Shown in pieces: positions 37,146 to 45,656 of a stretch of 64,000 nt of DNA. The translations under genes were made by a program, and so were the position numbers. Position 1 is the stretch's first letter. Each line of letters begins with the position of its first letter. The notes below the pieces were generated by a model, which was given only the letters and a program-made list of their open reading frames with translations, was not told the origin of the DNA and made no database searches. Source of the stretch: Legionella bozemanae (GTDB lineage Bacteria > Pseudomonadota > Gammaproteobacteria > Legionellales > Legionellaceae). The DNA lies in contig NZ_LBAW01000003.1 of assembly GCF_001648595.1 (NCBI RefSeq), forward strand, positions 62,001-126,000. The letters are read 5' to 3'.

Positions 37146-37915
37146 AGTGCTTGAAAATAACTGGGCTTAATATGTAGTACTCATCTGCATTAAGTTTAGA
37201 ATTAATCCGCACTAAGGAATCCCTGTCTCTCATACGCACAATAGTACCGATAAACTTAACAGTAAATTCGGCTATTGAGCCCTGATGACAAATGGGTGTT
37301 TCAAATCGATAAGCATGTCGACAGCCATCTTGACCAGTAAATACTGTAATGGTATTGAATAATCTGTCTACCAGGGACTTAGCCGAAGAATTAAAAATAT
37401 AACAAACGGTCCTTTTCGTCAGAATCTCGAGCGAATCGCTAATATCATCGGTGCAAGATCCTGGGTGTCATCAGCAGCAGAGGGGCTGGTATAAGCTTTC
37501 ACCCTGAGATCGTCCAAAAATCGCCAGCGCATCCCCAGAAGATTGATATTTCTGCCTTGCTCATTTCACTTTTTGAAAAACTCCGCTCCATTGTTTCTGT
37601 TTTTATACTGGAGCGCCCAGAAGCTCTTTCATCGGGCTCTGTTTCGATACTTTTCTCTAATTGTCTTGGTGCTGCAGCAACTGTTTCTTGAGCCGTTGTT
37701 GCCCACAATCTACCGGCCATATCTGGAGGATAAATTTTACCTTGGTAATAATTAATTGTGTTACATTCTGGGCGCAAAAGCATGGCTCTAAAATTCGTCG
37801 CCAAGCTGGCATTTTTGCCCGGATTATCGCAACAGTAAAGATGAATATGAGATATACGATGATTGATCACTAAAAAATCGTGGTTGAATCGCGTTGCTAG
37901 TGTTTCAATATTCAA
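37123..37915 (-). pseudogene. Frameshifted hypothetical gene
   Basis: On the minus strand an ATG-started frame of 138 codons (37915-37499; includes TEPDERASGRSSIKTE) ends abruptly. After it, another frame stays open for over 110 codons without a start (37470 to 37123), giving protein-like sequence such as NTITVFTGQDGCRHAYRF and GSIAEFTVKFIGTIVRMRD. Two adjacent TGA codons and a frame change separate the parts. I read this as one gene broken by at least one frameshift. Its tail overlaps the end of the convergent LysR gene. Family not recognised; the last part is beta-rich, perhaps PilZ-like, which is a guess. Confidence 0.5.
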
Positions 37916-38108
37916 ATGGAATGTAAAGAATAATCATATTATGTGTTAACTTCTTGCATTTTTCTAACTCTCATTAAAGGAATTTATTTTGTTAAAATAT
38001 GGAATTAACAATTAATAAATATCTAAAAAAATATTGAATGTTTCAGTAAAACTTTTGGAAAACCGAAGATATATATCTTGAATAAATTTTCTTTTTACGG
38101 TGCCATTC

Positions 38109-38541
38109 TTAATGGAGAAAAGCCCCTAAAACACATAATAACGACTTGGCAAGTATATTAGAAATAGATTGTTTATATACGTTGTATACAAAATACTGAT
38201 AGTTGTTGGCAACATCGAAGAAGAGAGAATTTTGTGGTGTCTGCGGTAATGTTTTGATTGTACGCAATATTTCACGAACCATTTGTAAATGGTTCAATAA
38301 TAGAAATTGTCAGCTTCGTAGCCTTAGGACTTTTTAAAATTATGGCAAGCCTATACATGCCCTTCTCAGTAAACGCTTTGGGCAACGCCGTTGAATGTTT
38401 TAAATTTTTATATTTTAAGTTTAATGAATGAAATATTAAATTTTTATGTAAAAGGTAAAAAATGAAAAAATTCAGAATAAAGCATCCAGCTGTCATCCCG
38501 TATATCCCTGCCCGCCTGCTTCGCTGCATGGGTAAAATCAT
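38109..38541 (-). pseudogene. ORF6N-like phage antirepressor remnant, frameshifted
   Basis: One minus-strand frame encodes PKAFTEKGMYRLAIILKSPK and then ATKLTISIIEPF, which resembles the conserved core of ORF6N-domain phage proteins (pattern FTEQG..ML..VL.S..A....I.I.RAF). The next frame continues with MVREILRTIKTLP, as expected after that core. A frameshift at about 38285 separates them and the N-terminal DNA-binding part is gone. Likely debris from a prophage or mobile element. Confidence 0.45.
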
Positions 38542-38786
38542 TGATGAGAATATTGGGGGTATAATAAATGATGGAGATATTTTCTTTAAAGTATTGGGTA
38601 CGATGCAGCCAGTATTTTTCTAAACAGGAAAAATAATAGGGAAGCTCAGTAGATACCATGTTAATTATCAAGACTCATGATTCGAGAACCTTTTCTTAAT
38701 GATATTGATGACCTCTCAAAAGGTACTGGTAAAATGCGGCATGACAAATGTGGGGGCGTTGCTCCATGAAAAATATAAAATCATTA

Positions 38787-39029
38787 TCAAAGCGAATCGC
38801 GGTTCATGAGATTTTTTTCTCGATTTAAAGGTTCGAGAGGTACGAGTAGCCATATTATGACATAAGCAATAAAAGCGGCCCCACCTGCCAGAAAAAGAAC
38901 GATAAAAAAGATACGAACCCAGATGGGGTCGATGTTAAAATAATCTCCTAAACCACCACAAACACCAGCAATTCTTTTGTTATACCTTGACCGAAAAAGT
39001 CTTTTATAAGGCCGATTCGTTTTATTCAT
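38787..39029 (-). CDS. PspC-domain membrane protein
   Basis: An 80-residue protein with the PspC signature: NKRIAGVCGGLGDYFNIDP followed by WVRIFFIVLFLAGGAAFIAY and VIIWLLVPLEP. One or two membrane helices at about residues 38-65. The start at 39029 is preferred over 39041 because GGAG lies 6 bases upstream. Stand-alone short PspC proteins are linked to envelope stress or act as small membrane regulators; no psp operon is present here. Confidence 0.85.
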   Translation of the reverse strand: MNKTNRPYKRLFRSRYNKRIAGVCGGLGDYFNIDPIWVRIFFIVLFLAGGAAFIAYVIIWLLVPLEPLNREKNLMNRDSL

Positions 39030-39046
39030 GAGTTTCTCCAAAACGC

Positions 39047-39265
39047 TTACCTTTTCCGAAGTCCTACAAAAAGTATAGAGTAATTAGCCCAAGAAAATGT
39101 TTTATCGCTATCTGTAGTTCCAATAGAGAGCTTGTTAACTGATTTAATTGAAAAACCGTCACACGCAGAGGACAAAAGAGAGTTTTCGTTTGATAAGTTT
39201 TTTATTATTTTATCCCCATTCCAACCTGGATTAGTTGTTAAAATTTTACTATATGTATAAATTAT
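39047..39265 (-). pseudogene. Possible 5'-truncated frame
   Basis: A minus-strand frame with protein-like content (ILTTNPGWNGDKIIKNLSNE, SIKSVNKLSIGTTDSDKTF) ends at 39047, 18 bases before the PspC start. Its only ATGs lie further upstream within the DNA antisense to the 55-aa gene. It may be a remnant, or a gene whose start I cannot place. Confidence 0.25.
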
Positions 39266-39283
39266 CCGCTTAAGGAGCAGGTT

Positions 39284-39451
39284 ATGAAAAAACGTAAGGA
39301 AGAGAAAAAGCATCCTGAGGTCACTCATATTGAACACATTTGCGATATTACCCCCAACACTCCGCATACAGGAGAGGTTTGTGATAAAGTGAATAAACAT
39401 AAAGACTCTAAACAAAAAATAAAGTCATATCCAAAAACTAAAAAAACTTAA
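39284..39451 (+). CDS. Small lysine-rich protein, 55 aa
   Basis: ATG at 39284 follows TAAGGAGCAG, an excellent ribosome site, and opens 55 codons ending in TAA at 39449-39451. The peptide begins MKKRKEEKKHPEVTHIEHIC, holds a second Cys about 13 residues later (GEVCDKV) and ends in a Lys-rich tail (KSYPKTKKT). Very basic and His-containing; no membrane segment. It could bind nucleic acid or metal, but nothing proves it. Confidence 0.55.
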   Translation: MKKRKEEKKHPEVTHIEHICDITPNTPHTGEVCDKVNKHKDSKQKIKSYPKTKKT

Positions 39452-39487
39452 AACTCGGGCGGAATTGATTTTTCATAATACCACTGG

Positions 39488-41941
39488 TCAAAAAATAACC
39501 TTATCCCAAGTTCCATAAGAAGACCGGATTTTTCCTCGCGGAATGGATAAGAAGAATAAAAGAGCGCCGCTAACGAGACTTGCAAAAATTCCCCATGCTG
39601 ATGCATGATAAATAAATGGCGTAATAAACAAAGCGATAGCTAAAAATAAATTAAGTAGGCGCAAAATACGAACTGTTTCAGCTAATGCTGTTATGGTTAT
39701 CGTTATAATAAGACAGCCAATGAGATGATCACTATTAGCCATTGGACCCGTTGTGTCCAAAGTAATACGCGTAAACATTAACCAGATACCGAGGAGTATG
39801 CATCCCATTAAATTCCAAGGTAAAGTTATACCTCCGCTCAACATTTCTCGTAGAATTATTTTAGGCGATTGCTCAAAAGTATCTACTTCTTTTCTAGATT
39901 GAGCTCTCTCATCACTATCACCAACAAACAAAATTCTCAATAATGGCCTGCCAGCTTTCCATCTTCGCCAAAGAAAAATACTCGTTGCAATTAATTCATC
40001 AAAGGAATAGGGAACTTGAATGAGCATGGCAACCGCAGCGATTAGACATAAAGTACACCATGTATTTAAAAGAATAGGTTGAATGACGATAAAGGTAATA
40101 GAGACGATTCCTAATGGCACAATCATAATACCAAACAAAAGCACCAACCATGGCATGGTACGCCACCGATTTGCGCCACCAATAATACCTGTTAAAATTT
40201 CTAAAATGTAAACTGCAGCACCTAGCCCTGCATCTGGAACTGGAAACGCTTTAGATATAGAAGACGTAATAATTTCTTCGGTTCCATTTTTTGCATCAGG
40301 TAAATCTCCCATAAAAAATGGTTCCCAGACATGATCAATATGACCAAGTTGATAAGCCGTCATATATCGTGAAATAAAAAAACCAATATAAGCCAAGATG
40401 ATTATCGGCAATCGCTGGAACCAGCTTGAAGGTGAAAAATCCCATCCAGGAGGAATGACAGGTCCTTCTAAAGCAGCATTAGGCGCTACACCTATGTCAG
40501 GGCGAACTATTACAGAAAAACCAACAATTAGTGTGCCAATAAGAGTATCATTTAAATACGCAGCAGCAGTTGGTGCCCAAAAAACCAAAGGGGCAAATAT
40601 TAACCACAGACCAATTAAAGCACAAGCCCATCGAGCTTGTGATAAACGCCAAGATAGACTTAAAGATGCAAATAAAAGAAGTACGCTCCCACTAATAATA
40701 TCACTTAATGTTAGAGGATAAGAGGTATATCCTAGGGATGCTGGCGAAGTTATTAGCCATAATCCAAAACCCATATTTAAAAAATGTGCCCATAGGTTTT
40801 GTTGGTGTTGTTGGCGGAAGTTAGTCTCATAAAGGGAGCGTATTTTCTCTGGGTTATGCTTAATAGCAACCATCCAGTCTGGCTGGACTAATCTATTTTT
40901 TTTATACCAAATTTCCGGATCAGCCTTTAAAGAATCAATAATTTTAGGAAGGGTTTCTTCAATTGAATGTTTAGGTTCCCAATGAAGATGTTCTTTGGCT
41001 TTAGTAATATCTAAAGCATAATGATCTGAAGCAAGATCTATCATAAATGAACGAATAAATGGTTTTTCGCCTTGATCAAAATCATCAGGTATTAATGGTT
41101 CTGTCTGATGCTCCAGCCAGGCACCTGCTTTAGCGACAGTAGAGGGAACCTTGTAGAGAGAAGATTGTTCCCCATGAATCAATTGAGCTATTAGATTTTG
41201 TAATTTTCTGTAGCTGAGCGTTTTTGGCTCTCCTGCTAGAATAATTTCTTTTTGCGATAATTCATTACGGTAAAAAAGAGCTTTTTTGAAAAGCTCTATC
41301 AAGTCTTTCTGATGAATAAATGCTTGGCCAACATTTAAATCTCCCGCGTATAAATGACTTTTAATTTCTCGTTCATAGGTTCGAGCAATTTGGTTAGCAA
41401 GTGTGGGAACACAGGTCACGTCTTCATATAAACCTGCCAAACGAAAAATCAGGTAAGGTATTTTTCCATGATATTTTTTAATTACTTTTTCCGCTTCTAA
41501 TTTGGATTTTGGATACGGCCATTTCGGCAAAAGAGGTGCATCTTCATTAATAGTTTCTCCTAAGAGACAAGGTTTATGTACGAGCATAGTGCTGGCATAG
41601 ATAAATCGTTCCACCTCAAAATCTTGTAATGCCAGGAGTAAATTTTTTGTACCATTTACATTTACAGACTGATACAAAGAAGACTCTTCGCCTGTAAAAT
41701 CAAAATAGGCTGCAAGATGAATCACTGCAGCAATTTTATTTCCATATTTTTCTTTAAATAACCGAAAAGATAAAGCTAAAGAGGCATCCGATGTAATATC
41801 ACAGGGAATTTCACAGGCATCTTTATCTTGATCAAAACCTACAATTTTATAAGAGTTTCGTAAAGCACGAGCAAGAGCAGTCCCTATTTTGCCACTAGAG
41901 CCTGTGATAATGACAATTGGCTTATCCGCTTTCTTAGCCAT
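39488..41941 (-). CDS. SDR-SPW-VKOR fusion protein
   Basis: An 817-residue three-part protein. Residues 5-340 form an extended short-chain dehydrogenase (NAD-binding IITGSSGKIGTALARAL; catalytic YPKSK). Residues about 375-490 hold SPW-repeat membrane helices (NLWAHFLNMGFGLWL, ARWACALIGLWLIFAP). The rest is a vitamin-K-epoxide-reductase-like four-helix domain with CxxC at C629-C632 (NTWCTLCLIA), followed by more membrane helices. The VKOR part would pass electrons from a quinone to disulfide chemistry; the dehydrogenase may act on sugar nucleotides or isoprenoid substrates. Similar fusions occur in other bacteria, but their function is poorly known. VKOR normally has a second Cys pair in a periplasmic loop, which I could not find here. 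Confidence 0.8.
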   Translation of the reverse strand: MAKKADKPIVIITGSSGKIGTALARALRNSYKIVGFDQDKDACEIPCDITSDASLALSFRLFKEKYGNKIAAVIHLAAYFDFTGEESSLYQSVNVNGTKNLLLALQDFEVERFIYASTMLVHKPCLLGETINEDAPLLPKWPYPKSKLEAEKVIKKYHGKIPYLIFRLAGLYEDVTCVPTLANQIARTYEREIKSHLYAGDLNVGQAFIHQKDLIELFKKALFYRNELSQKEIILAGEPKTLSYRKLQNLIAQLIHGEQSSLYKVPSTVAKAGAWLEHQTEPLIPDDFDQGEKPFIRSFMIDLASDHYALDITKAKEHLHWEPKHSIEETLPKIIDSLKADPEIWYKKNRLVQPDWMVAIKHNPEKIRSLYETNFRQQHQQNLWAHFLNMGFGLWLITSPASLGYTSYPLTLSDIISGSVLLLFASLSLSWRLSQARWACALIGLWLIFAPLVFWAPTAAAYLNDTLIGTLIVGFSVIVRPDIGVAPNAALEGPVIPPGWDFSPSSWFQRLPIIILAYIGFFISRYMTAYQLGHIDHVWEPFFMGDLPDAKNGTEEIITSSISKAFPVPDAGLGAAVYILEILTGIIGGANRWRTMPWLVLLFGIMIVPLGIVSITFIVIQPILLNTWCTLCLIAAVAMLIQVPYSFDELIATSIFLWRRWKAGRPLLRILFVGDSDERAQSRKEVDTFEQSPKIILREMLSGGITLPWNLMGCILLGIWLMFTRITLDTTGPMANSDHLIGCLIITITITALAETVRILRLLNLFLAIALFITPFIYHASAWGIFASLVSGALLFFLSIPRGKIRSSYGTWDKVIF

Positions 41942-42308
41942 ATAAAAATCCTTTTTTATAGGTTTAGTTAATACTATAATCTGAATAATTCTTAATTATA
42001 TAGGGGTTTTGCCCTATTATTAAAAAAGTAAATAAAAAATCTCGAATGCACACGAATGACGAGAAACGATATAATGCAGTCATTAAGATTGCAATATGGC
42101 CTAAATAATCTTCAATTAATAAAATACAGCTATTCTTGAAAAAGGAGGACCAATTTCCTTTCAAATGAAACGTAATCATTGTACTTAAAAATCAATCTCA
42201 TAATGATTTTTTAGAGGAGTGATGTTGGCGAATTAATACATCAATACACGCATCTTTTTCAGTAAATGTCTTAGCATGCTTTTTAGAAGAACCAGGAAAT
42301 AAATTTAC
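41942..42308. other. Intergenic region with in-frame extension of the upstream gene
   Basis: Most of it is AT-rich promoter DNA for the fusion gene. At 42198-42308, directly after the TGA stop of the glutamate-type dehydrogenase and in the same frame, 36 more sense codons follow (VNLFPGSSKKHAKTFTEKD, ending RQHHSSKKSL). No start codon precedes them. A 27-codon plus-strand frame near 42055 has no ribosome site. Confidence 0.4.
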
Positions 42309-43598
42309 TCAATAAGACTCAGAAAAATAATCATGTGTCCCTTGGGCTACGACAGCTTCTGCCTGTCGATTTAATGCATGAATATAAGCAGCAGTACGCA
42401 GGTCAACTTGATGAACTTCCAGTAACTCAAAAACGTTGTTAAATTCTCTCGATATGATGGCGCGCAAACGTCTTTGCACCTGTGCCAACGTCCAATAATA
42501 ACCTGACTTATTCTGAACCCATTCAAAATAACTTACCGTAACCCCACCAGCATTAGCTAAAATATCAGGCACAACGAGAATATTTTTTTCCTTTAAAATA
42601 TCATCGGCCTCTACTGTAGTAGGGCCATTAGCAACCTCAACAATGATAGGCACTTTTATCTTTGCCGCATTTTTCTTGGTTATTTGATTTTCCAGCGCCG
42701 CCAGAATTAAAATATCAACTTTTAATTCTAACAGTTCTTCATTAGTGATTTGAGTTGCTTTAACCATTTGACAAACTGAGTCCTCACAGTAGACGGCTTG
42801 GACCTGTTCAAATTTGTTTTTGGCATAAATAATACTTGGAATATTAAAGCCTTGTGCTCGATATATACCACCTCTAGAGTCACTAACTGCTACAATCTTA
42901 TAACCATCTTGATACAACAATTGCGCTAAAGGTTGTGCTGCATTGCCAAAACCCTGAATGGCCACGCGCATTTTTTGGGGATGCCATTTTTTTATTTTTT
43001 CCAGTTCTTTAATACAATAATAAGCGCCTAAGCCTGTAGCATTTTCCCGGCCCTGGCTTCCACCCAACGGTAAAGGTTTCCCTGTAATTACAGCCGGTGT
43101 TGCTTGACGGACAATTTTAGAGTATTCGTCCATCATCCATCCCATAATCATAGCATTTGTATACATATCAGGCGCAGGGATGTCTAAATCAGGTCCAATA
43201 AAATCTGCTATGGACGTAATGTAACTTCGGCTTAATCGTTCTAATTCAAGACGTGATAATTGTTTCGGATTAACAATAACACCACCTTTTGCACCACCAA
43301 AAGGTATGCCAACTACAGCACACTTAATGGTCATCCAGAAAGCTAAGGCTTTTATTTCAGAAAGACTCACTTCAGGATGAAAGCGAATCCCCCCTTTAGT
43401 GGGGCCACGTATAGAATTATGATGGACACGATACCCGGTAAATATTTTTAATTGCCCATCGTCCATTCGTACTGGTATCGCCACCTCAAGGCATGCTTTC
43501 GCATGTTTTAATTTTTCAACTGCTTCTGGGTCAAGCGAAGCGAGAATAGATGCGTTATCGAGCCTGAGTAAAGCTTCTTTATATAAATTGTCATCCAT
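42309..43598 (-). CDS. Glu/Leu/Phe/Val dehydrogenase, probably glutamate dehydrogenase
   Basis: A 429-residue NAD(P)-dependent amino-acid dehydrogenase for reversible oxidative deamination, most likely of glutamate to 2-oxoglutarate. The N-terminal domain has GPTKGGIRFHPEVSLSEIKA with the substrate-binding Lys, and the catalytic Lys in GIPFGGAKGGV. The Rossmann domain starts at VAIQGFGNAAQPLAQLLYQ. The tail (AAYIHALNRQAEAVVAQGT) is normal for the family, so the protein is complete. Coenzyme preference cannot be stated. It is divergent from the SulP gene. The in-frame codons after its stop are described separately. Confidence 0.9.
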   Translation of the reverse strand: MDDNLYKEALLRLDNASILASLDPEAVEKLKHAKACLEVAIPVRMDDGQLKIFTGYRVHHNSIRGPTKGGIRFHPEVSLSEIKALAFWMTIKCAVVGIPFGGAKGGVIVNPKQLSRLELERLSRSYITSIADFIGPDLDIPAPDMYTNAMIMGWMMDEYSKIVRQATPAVITGKPLPLGGSQGRENATGLGAYYCIKELEKIKKWHPQKMRVAIQGFGNAAQPLAQLLYQDGYKIVAVSDSRGGIYRAQGFNIPSIIYAKNKFEQVQAVYCEDSVCQMVKATQITNEELLELKVDILILAALENQITKKNAAKIKVPIIVEVANGPTTVEADDILKEKNILVVPDILANAGGVTVSYFEWVQNKSGYYWTLAQVQRRLRAIISREFNNVFELLEVHQVDLRTAAYIHALNRQAEAVVAQGTHDYFSESY

Positions 43599-43857
43599 AA
43601 CAATATCCTTAAAAACATCCTCTTATTACTTACAAATATAATCATGTCCTTTCTACTATAGCTGCTTTTTAAAATGGATCCATGTTAGTAAAAAATAAAT
43701 GTTTTTAATTCGTTTATTAAATATGAGTCAACAGAACTGTACTATAATTTTGCTAATAAATTTTTTTCTAGAGAAGCAATCTGGATAATGGATGCTCATT
43801 TCCAATCTAAATGGGACATAGAATTATATTTTTCATGAAAGAATTAAGGGATAAAAA

Positions 43858-45387
43858 ATGATAAAGGGAATTTTTTCTAATTTAAAATATGACTTTCAAG
43901 CTTCAATAGTGGTATTTTTAGTCGCCCTACCTTTGTGCCTCGGTATTGCCCTGGCATCAGAAGCACCTTTATTTTCGGGGATTATTGCTGGAATAGTGGG
44001 AGGGGCCGTTGTTGGATTTCTTAGCGGCTCAGCCTTGGGAGTCAGTGGCCCAGCTGCGGGCCTTGTAGCGATAGTTCTCGCTGCTCAACAATCCTTAGGT
44101 TCTTGGAAAACATTTTTATTGGCCGGGTTTATCGCAGGAATCTTTCAAATTGTAGCGGGGTTTCTACGTGGTGGAATTATTGCTTATTATTTTCCTTCAT
44201 CAGTAATTAAGGGCATGTTGGGCGGTATTGGGATTATCATTATTTTAAAGCAGATTCCTCATTTAATTGGATATGATGTTTCCCCTATTTTAACCGATTT
44301 AACCGATGGCCGGCTCGAATTTTTTTATATTAACAAAGCGATGGAGAACATTAACTCTGGAGTAGTCATCATTAGCATAATTTCACTTGTAATCATGATA
44401 TCATGGCAATATTTAATTAATAAAGGATACAAACTATTTGAAATTTTACAAGCTCCTTTAGTGGTCGTTTTGTGCGGATTTATTCTGTCTTTGCTTTATA
44501 AAACCGGAGGGCTTCCTTTTCATTTAGAGTCATCACAGCTCGTACAAATTCCTGAATTTAAAAGTATTACTGATTTGACTCAAGTAATAACTTTACCCAA
44601 TTTTAATCAACTGGGTAACATGGAAGTATACCAAGTGGCAGCCATTATTGCTTTAGTCGCAAGCCTGGAAACTTTATTGTGTGTTGAAGCCACTGATAAG
44701 CTAGACCCTTATAAACGAATTACATCCACAGACCGAGAATTAAAAGCTCAAGGGGTAGGTAATATGCTTTCTAGTTTGATTGGTGGATTACCTATCACCC
44801 AGGTCATCATACGCAGTTCCACAAATATTACCTTTGGCGCTAAAACTAAATTATCCGCGATTTTGCATGGAGTATTGCTTTTGGTTTGTGTGCTCACTAT
44901 CCCCATGATATTAAATCAAATTCCACTTGCATCATTAGCTGCAATTTTAGTTATGATTGGCTATAAATTAGCTAGTCCATCTGTATTTAAAGAAATGTAT
45001 CAAATGGGATGGGAGCAATTTCTACCATTTATCGTTACTGTGGTTGGAATTGTAGTGAATGATTTACTTTTTGGTATCAGTGTTGGCTTTACCGTAGCTA
45101 TTTTCATTATTTTACGCCACCACTATTTAAACGCCCATGACACCAGTATTGTTATGAAAAAAGGTATGGTTTTTCACATGGAATTGGCTGAAGAAGTATC
45201 TTTTTTAAATAAGGGCAGCTTTATCCATCAATTTCGCAAAATCCCACCTAAATCCACTGTAATCATTGACAGCAGCGGCTCAAAATATATTGATAATGAT
45301 GTGCGAGAGGTTATTAACAATTTCTCAGAGAGTGCTAAAACAAAAGACATTACCGTTGAAATGCGAGGAATCCAGCTTCAAAGATAA
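43858..45387 (+). CDS. SulP-family anion transporter with short STAS domain
   Basis: A 509-residue SLC26/SulP inner-membrane transporter with about 12-14 helices. Signature blocks: ASIVVFLVALPLCLGIALAS, the GSALGVSGPAAGL loop and ITQVIIRSSTNITFGAKTKL. The C-terminal STAS domain is short (from about residue 435, with VIIDSSGSKYIDNDVREV) and ends early. The substrate may be bicarbonate or sulfate; bacterial SulP proteins of this short type are often bicarbonate carriers, which would suit the carbonic anhydrase gene at 8.2 kb. AAGGG precedes the ATG. It shares a promoter region with the divergent dehydrogenase gene. Confidence 0.88.
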   Translation: MIKGIFSNLKYDFQASIVVFLVALPLCLGIALASEAPLFSGIIAGIVGGAVVGFLSGSALGVSGPAAGLVAIVLAAQQSLGSWKTFLLAGFIAGIFQIVAGFLRGGIIAYYFPSSVIKGMLGGIGIIIILKQIPHLIGYDVSPILTDLTDGRLEFFYINKAMENINSGVVIISIISLVIMISWQYLINKGYKLFEILQAPLVVVLCGFILSLLYKTGGLPFHLESSQLVQIPEFKSITDLTQVITLPNFNQLGNMEVYQVAAIIALVASLETLLCVEATDKLDPYKRITSTDRELKAQGVGNMLSSLIGGLPITQVIIRSSTNITFGAKTKLSAILHGVLLLVCVLTIPMILNQIPLASLAAILVMIGYKLASPSVFKEMYQMGWEQFLPFIVTVVGIVVNDLLFGISVGFTVAIFIILRHHYLNAHDTSIVMKKGMVFHMELAEEVSFLNKGSFIHQFRKIPPKSTVIIDSSGSKYIDNDVREVINNFSESAKTKDITVEMRGIQLQR

Positions 45388-45656
45388 AAATAACTTTATC
45401 GATACCAGTAAGCAATGTCTTGCTGTGCTTTAGGATGTAATCCATAGTTACGAGTTCTTGCACAAAAATTAAACTCATAATAAGTAGAGAAATATTCTGA
45501 CTCCAAAGTAGCTCTAAAGAAAAGTTAAGCATTGAAAATTTCATTAATTTTAAGGGATTATAATATATATTGATAATCTGTGTGTTTCTCGGTACCTAGC
45601 GAAGAGCAAAATGATAATGGGATAAATTTTAATAAATTATTTAGAGTAATAAAATT

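Noticed and set aside
41964-42179. 71-codon minus-strand frame upstream of the fusion gene
   Set aside because: Hydrophobic but with no ribosome site and located in the promoter region; best explained by AT-rich leader DNA.
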